From contig CAJNDS010002407.1 in assembly GCA_905221605.1 (NCBI GenBank), positions 358,501-422,500 of the forward strand: DNA of 64,000 nt, read 5' to 3'. Below, one piece after another: positions 60,166 through 64,000 of this stretch; position 1 is the stretch's first letter; the number at the start of each line of letters is the position of its first letter. The position numbers and the translations under genes are program-made. The stretch comes from Symbiodinium natans (Eukaryota > Sar > Dinophyceae > Suessiales > Symbiodiniaceae). The notes beneath the pieces were generated by a model. It was not told the origin of the DNA, made no database searches, and saw nothing but the letters and a program-made list of their open reading frames with translations.

Positions 60166-60236
60166 GTCGGAATACTACATGGCCCTCGTCAAGTGCGGTG
60201 CACGTGGCTGGACTCATACTTCTCTCATGAACCCCT
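60166..60236 (+). CDS. Candidate exon
   Basis: CCTCGGGCTCCGAG|GTC, 23 codons VGILHGPRQVRCTWLDSYFS..., CT|GTGAAG. Phase 0 in, 2 out. Confidence 0.45.
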
Positions 60237-60599
60237 GTGAAGCTTCCCCAAGGTTCCCGTTAAGGGGGGTAGGGTTTAGGGGTTAGGGTTTAGGGTTCAG
60301 GGTTCAGGGTTCAGGGTTTAGGGTTTAGGGTCTAGGGTTTAGGGTTTAGTGCTTAGGCATCTCGACCCCTTGGAACCGCTGTGCCTCAAGGATCCCCTAT
60401 GAAGGGTCAAATGAAGGTGGCTTTAAACCTCGAAGGCACTGTGTCTGAACCCTAACCCCCCTCCCCCCCCAACAAAAAAACAGAAAGATAAACGGGGAAC
60501 CCAAAACCCTTCACCCTCACCTAAGGCCTTTTACGGCTTTGGGCTTCAAGGTGTAGAACGCGTTAAACCCTAAACCCTTAAACCCTTAAAACCCTGAAA

Positions 60600-60768
60600 A
60601 AAAACCTAAACCCTAAACCCTAAACCCCAAACCCCAAACCCCAAACCCCAAACCCCAAACCCTAAACCCCAAACCCTAAACCCTAAACCCTAAACCCTAA
60701 ACCCTAAACCCTAAACCCTAAACCCTAAACCTTAACCCCCCCCCCCCCCCCAAAAAAAAAAAAAAAAA
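60600..60768. repeat. CCCTAAA/CCCCAAA array with C and A tracts
   Basis: About nineteen units followed by about 15 C and 18 A. Confidence 0.97.
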
Positions 60769-60778
60769 ACACCTCAAG

Positions 60779-60849
60779 AAGCCAGAGGCATGGCAGGCCT
60801 GGCCAAGGCCGGCAAGTTCGGAGACGAGCAGCTCATTGCTGGAGCCTGA
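60779..60849 (+). CDS. Candidate terminal exon
   Basis: ACACCTCAAG|AA, then ARGMAGLAKAGKFGDEQLIA-GA and TGA. A phase-0 frame (KKPEAWQAWPRPASSETSSS...) is also open. Confidence 0.4.
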
Positions 60850-60859
60850 GAGGGCAAAG

Positions 60860-61235
60860 GGGTTTGGGGTTTAGGGTTTAGGATTTAGGGTTTAGGGTTA
60901 GGGTTTTAGGGTTTGAGGTTTAGGGTTTAGGGTTTAGGGCTAGGAGGTGTAGGGTTTAGAGTTTAGGGTTGGGGTTTAGGGCTTTAGGGTTTAGGGCTTT
61001 AGGGTTTGGGGTTTAGGGTTTAGGGTTTTACGGTTTGCGGGTTGAGGATTTGGAGTTTCGGGTTTGGGGTTTAGGGTTTAGGGCGTAGGGGTTTAGGGGT
61101 TTTGGGGTTTCAGGGTGATTTGGGGTTTGGGGTTTGGTGTTTCGGGGTCTAGGGTGTATGGGTGTAGGGTTTAGGGTTTGGGCGTCGGTGTTTGGGGGTT
61201 TGGGGTTCGGGGTTCGGGATTCGAGGTTGGGGTTT
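60860..61235. repeat. Degenerate TTTAGGG-derived region
   Basis: Units drift through TTTGGGG, GTTTCGGG and GCGTAGGGG, ending in a C14 tract at 61,238. Confidence 0.85.
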
Positions 61236-61368
61236 GTCCCCCCCCCCCCCCTGCCCCTTCTGGTCAAGAGTATGTAGCGCTCCGGTCTCCGGGTTTAGGG
61301 ATCTAGGGGTTCAGAAGTTTGTAGGGTTTAGGAGTTTCAGGTTCAGGGTCAACACTCCAAGCCTCTAG

Positions 61369-61396
61369 CAAGAACAGTTTCCCAATGTACTAAAAG
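61369..61396 (+). CDS. Candidate 28-nt microexon
   Basis: CCAAGCCTCTAG|CAA, QEQFPNVLK, G|GTATAC. Confidence 0.35.
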
Positions 61397-62012
61397 GTAT
61401 ACAGCGTCAAGGGGTAGATGGGGCGGTGGGAATAAAGCCCAATTCGGCGGAGGTTGTTCTAAAATTGGGGGGGGGGGGTTGTTTTTTTTGAGTGCTGGGT
61501 GTGTAAGGGTTGGGTGGGTTGAGGCGGATGAGGGTGTGAAAGGGGATTCTTGCAGTTATGGGTTCAGGACTTAGGGCAAACAACATCTAAGTAGCTAGCT
61601 ACGAAGGAAGTAAGGTGGCCTGGTGGTTTAAGATGGAAGCGTTGAGGCTCTGGGGCGGGGGAAGGGGGGTGGGGGAGAAAAGAACGGGAGGAAAGAGCAA
61701 AGACAAGAGCACCTCTGTGGCACCAAGCAATGAAACCCTAAACCCTAAACCTGGAAGGCTAAGCCCTATGTAGACCATGTTAGGGCTCGTTCTTGTGACG
61801 CTGTTCCCCAGAATGGAAGGCGAGCTACAAGGGGTACATGTAGGGCTTAAAGCTTATAGAGCTTAGAGCTTAGAGCTTAGGGTTTTGTAGAGTTGAATGG
61901 CTTTAGCTGTTCGGGGTTTGTTGCCTTAGGGGTTTGGAGAGGCTTCAGGTGTCAGCTGTACAGCGCTTCAGGGCTTGAACTGGTGGGGCTTTAGGGGGGA
62001 ACTGGTGCCCAG

Positions 62013-62100
62013 AAGTCGGATGCCACAGAGTCTAAGGGCAAGTACTTCGAGAACTTCAACGCGGCGCCGGGCTTGAAAGCTGGGGTGGGGCTGTCTAGGG
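62013..62100 (+). CDS. Candidate exon
   Basis: GGGAACTGGTGCCCAG|AAG, 29 codons KSDATESKGKYFENFNAAPG..., G|GTTTAGGG. Phase 0 in, 1 out. No continuation is seen before the satellite. Confidence 0.5.
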
Positions 62101-62166
62101 GTTTAGGGTTTAGGGTTTAGGGTTTAGGGTTTAGGGTTTAGGGTTTAGGGTTTAGGGTTTAGGGTG
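62101..62166. repeat. TTTAGGG array at an intron start
   Basis: Nine perfect units. Confidence 0.98.
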
Positions 62167-62282
62167 TAGCATTGGTCAGCTGAACGCAATAGTATGAAGA
62201 CATGCCCACCCCGAGACCACCCAAACACTACTCATCACGGAACCAAACCGGAGCCAGCCAAAGCCAAGCCAGCCATTCAATT

Positions 62283-62408
62283 TTCATATATCGAACATGT
62301 TTAGAGGACACTAAGACAGAACACTGCGAATGTTTCAAATTTCACACATCGAACATGTTTAGAGGACACTAAGATAAGACACTAAGATAAAAAAAAACAC
62401 TGCGAATG
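62283..62408. repeat. ~60-bp direct duplication
   Basis: ATCGAACATGTTTAGAGGAC-ACTAAGA ... ACACTGCGAATG occurs twice in tandem. Confidence 0.9.
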
Positions 62409-63680
62409 CTTGGGACATTTGCGCGCAATGGCCTTGACACAATGCACTCGGCACAACACAGCTGGCGCAATGCACTTGGCACAAGGCGCTTGGCACGATG
62501 CCCTTTGGCACAATGCACTTGGCACAGAGCACTTGCGCAATGCACTTGGCACTATACTGCAGTTGGCACACGCAGCACAATGCACTTGGCAGAATGTCTT
62601 TCGGCATAATGCCCTTTTGCGCAATGCACTTGGCGCAGTGCACGCCTGGAACAATGCACGTGGCACAGAGCACTTGGACTTGGCACGCACTTGGCGCAAT
62701 GCACTTGGGCGCAATGCACTTGGAACAAGGCACTTGGCACAATGCACTTGGCACATGGGACAATGCACTTAGCGCAATGCACTTGGCACAGTGCACTTAG
62801 CACAACGGACTTGGCGCAATGGACTTGGTGCAACACACTTGGCACAGCAACGCGGCTCTTACCTTGACACAATGCACTTGGCACAACGGACTTGACGCAA
62901 TGCACTTGGCACTAGAAGCAGTTGGCACATGCACGGGTACATTAGCACAATGCAGTTGGCCTTGACACAATGCACTTGGCACATTGGCGCAATGCACTTG
63001 GCACAATGCACCTGACACAGGCACGTGCACATGAGCGCAAGGCACTTTGGCACAATGCACTTGGGCGCAATGCACTTGGAAGTGCATTAGCGCAGTGCAC
63101 TTGGCACATGGAACAATGCACTTATGCACTTGGCACAGTGCACTTAGCACAACGGACTTGGCGCAATACACTTGGCGCAACACACTTGGCGCAACAATGC
63201 GGCACGCACATGCACTGGCACATTGCCACAACGCACGTGACCTTGACGCAATGCACTTGGCCCAGTGGCACACAAGCGCAATGCGCTTGGCATTGATGGC
63301 AACGGGGACTTGACGCAATGCACTTGGCACTATAATGCAGTTGGCACATGCACGAGTACATGAGCACAATGCACTTCAACGCATGTGACCTTGACGCAAT
63401 GTACTTGGCCCAGTGGCACACAAGCGCAATGCACTTGGCATTGATTGCATAACGGACTTGACGCAATGCACAGGGCACGAAAATGCAGTTGGCACACGCA
63501 CGAGTACATTGGCACAATGCACTTGGCCTTGACACAATGCACGTGGCACATTGGCACAATGCACTTGACACATGGAACAATGCACTTGGCGTAATGCACC
63601 TCAATGCACTTGGCACAGAGGACTTGGCACAATGGACTTGACGCAAAGCACCCGGCGCGCAATGCACTTGGCGCGAGTGA
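62409..63680. repeat. GCACTTGGCACAAT satellite (~15-bp period)
   Basis: Around eighty units in 1.27 kb, with variants GGACTTGACGCAA and GCACATGCACGAGTACA and a longer higher-order period near 250-270 bp. Cys/His/Ala-rich frames on both strands are artefacts. Confidence 0.95.
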
Positions 63681-63890
63681 TGTTTGAGCCAGTGCCCCCC
63701 CCCTAACGCCCGGGGTCAGGGCCAGTACCAGCCAGGGTCAGGGGCCAGCCAGAGGGCATCCCACCAGGCCCAGGGCCCGCAGGCAAAAGCCACAGTGCAC
63801 TTGGCACAGAGGACTTGGCACAATGGATTTGACGCAAAGCACCTTGGCGCGAGTGATGTTTGAGCCAGTGCCCCCCCCCCCCCCCCCAAC
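63668..63890. repeat. Direct repeat GGCGCGAGTGATGTTTGAGC-CAGTGCCCCC
   Basis: Copies at 63,670 and 63,848, each following GAGGACTTGGCACAATGGA-TTGACGCAAAGCACC and ending in a C tract (about 9 and 18). Confidence 0.9.
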
Positions 63891-64000
63891 GGGTTTCTGG
63901 TGGGTTGGGGCCTTGCAGACAGAAGGCCCAGGGGCCCGTTAAAAAGGACCCACCGGCTAGGCTTTAGGGTCATACAATATACTCAGTGACCAAGCTAGGC

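Noticed and set aside
62359-63667. Cys-rich 100-190 codon frames that look like knottins or metal-binding proteins
   Set aside because: The GCACTTGGCACAAT satellite yields Cys/His/Ala periodicity in several frames on both strands.
1-64000. tRNA, rRNA, snRNA or bacterial-type genes
   Set aside because: I found no cloverleaf with conserved A/B boxes, no rRNA core sequences and no Shine-Dalgarno-led operons. A covariance-model search (tRNAscan-SE, Infernal) would be decisive.

Overview
The window looks nuclear and eukaryotic. It contains no operons, no ribosome-binding sites and no rRNA or tRNA gene that I can recognise. Its dominant sequence is the heptamer TTTAGGG/CCCTAAA, the telomere repeat of most plants and of several algal and alveolate lineages such as chromerids and dinoflagellates. 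The heptamer occurs in roughly eighty separate arrays on both strands, often next to long G or C runs. I favour an alga or alveolate with plant-type telomeres, possibly chromerid-like. The species assignment is a guess.

Layout: (1) 0-4.7 kb has small palindromic elements, microsatellites, the first telomere-like arrays and a few exon-like islands. (2) 4.7-6.55 kb is an AT-rich minisatellite whose orientation flips near 5.29 kb. (3) 6.78-15.8 kb is a tandem array of four ~2.25-kb units, followed to 17.15 kb by a diverged partial copy and an inverted copy. (4) 17.4-20.9 kb is a stack of palindromic satellites and foldbacks. (5) 19.9-62.2 kb is a mosaic of 40-240 bp islands separated by telomere-like arrays and MITE-like hairpins. 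(6) 54.6-55.3, 55.76-56.9 and 62.4-63.9 kb are further satellites or foldbacks.

The main inference is that many islands in region 5 are exons and that the telomere-like arrays lie in introns. Islands often begin after a pyrimidine-rich ...AG and end at GTTTAGGG or GTAGGGTTTAGGG, so that the first telomeric unit is the 5' splice site. Several runs of neighbouring plus-strand islands join with matching codon phase. The best are an RRM-like chain at 21.27-24.84 kb, a chain at 28.04-30.38 kb, a chain at 34.46-36.42 kb, and a seven-exon chain at 57.14-59.34 kb that ends in a stop inside CCCTAAA DNA. Fragments resembling RNA-recognition motifs recur, so some of these genes may encode RNA-binding proteins.

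All exon calls were made by eye. Short GC-balanced islands often have more than one open frame, sometimes on both strands, and I could choose among splice sites. Individual exons are therefore tentative, while the repeat calls are secure. No gene symbol is assigned because no protein could be identified with certainty.
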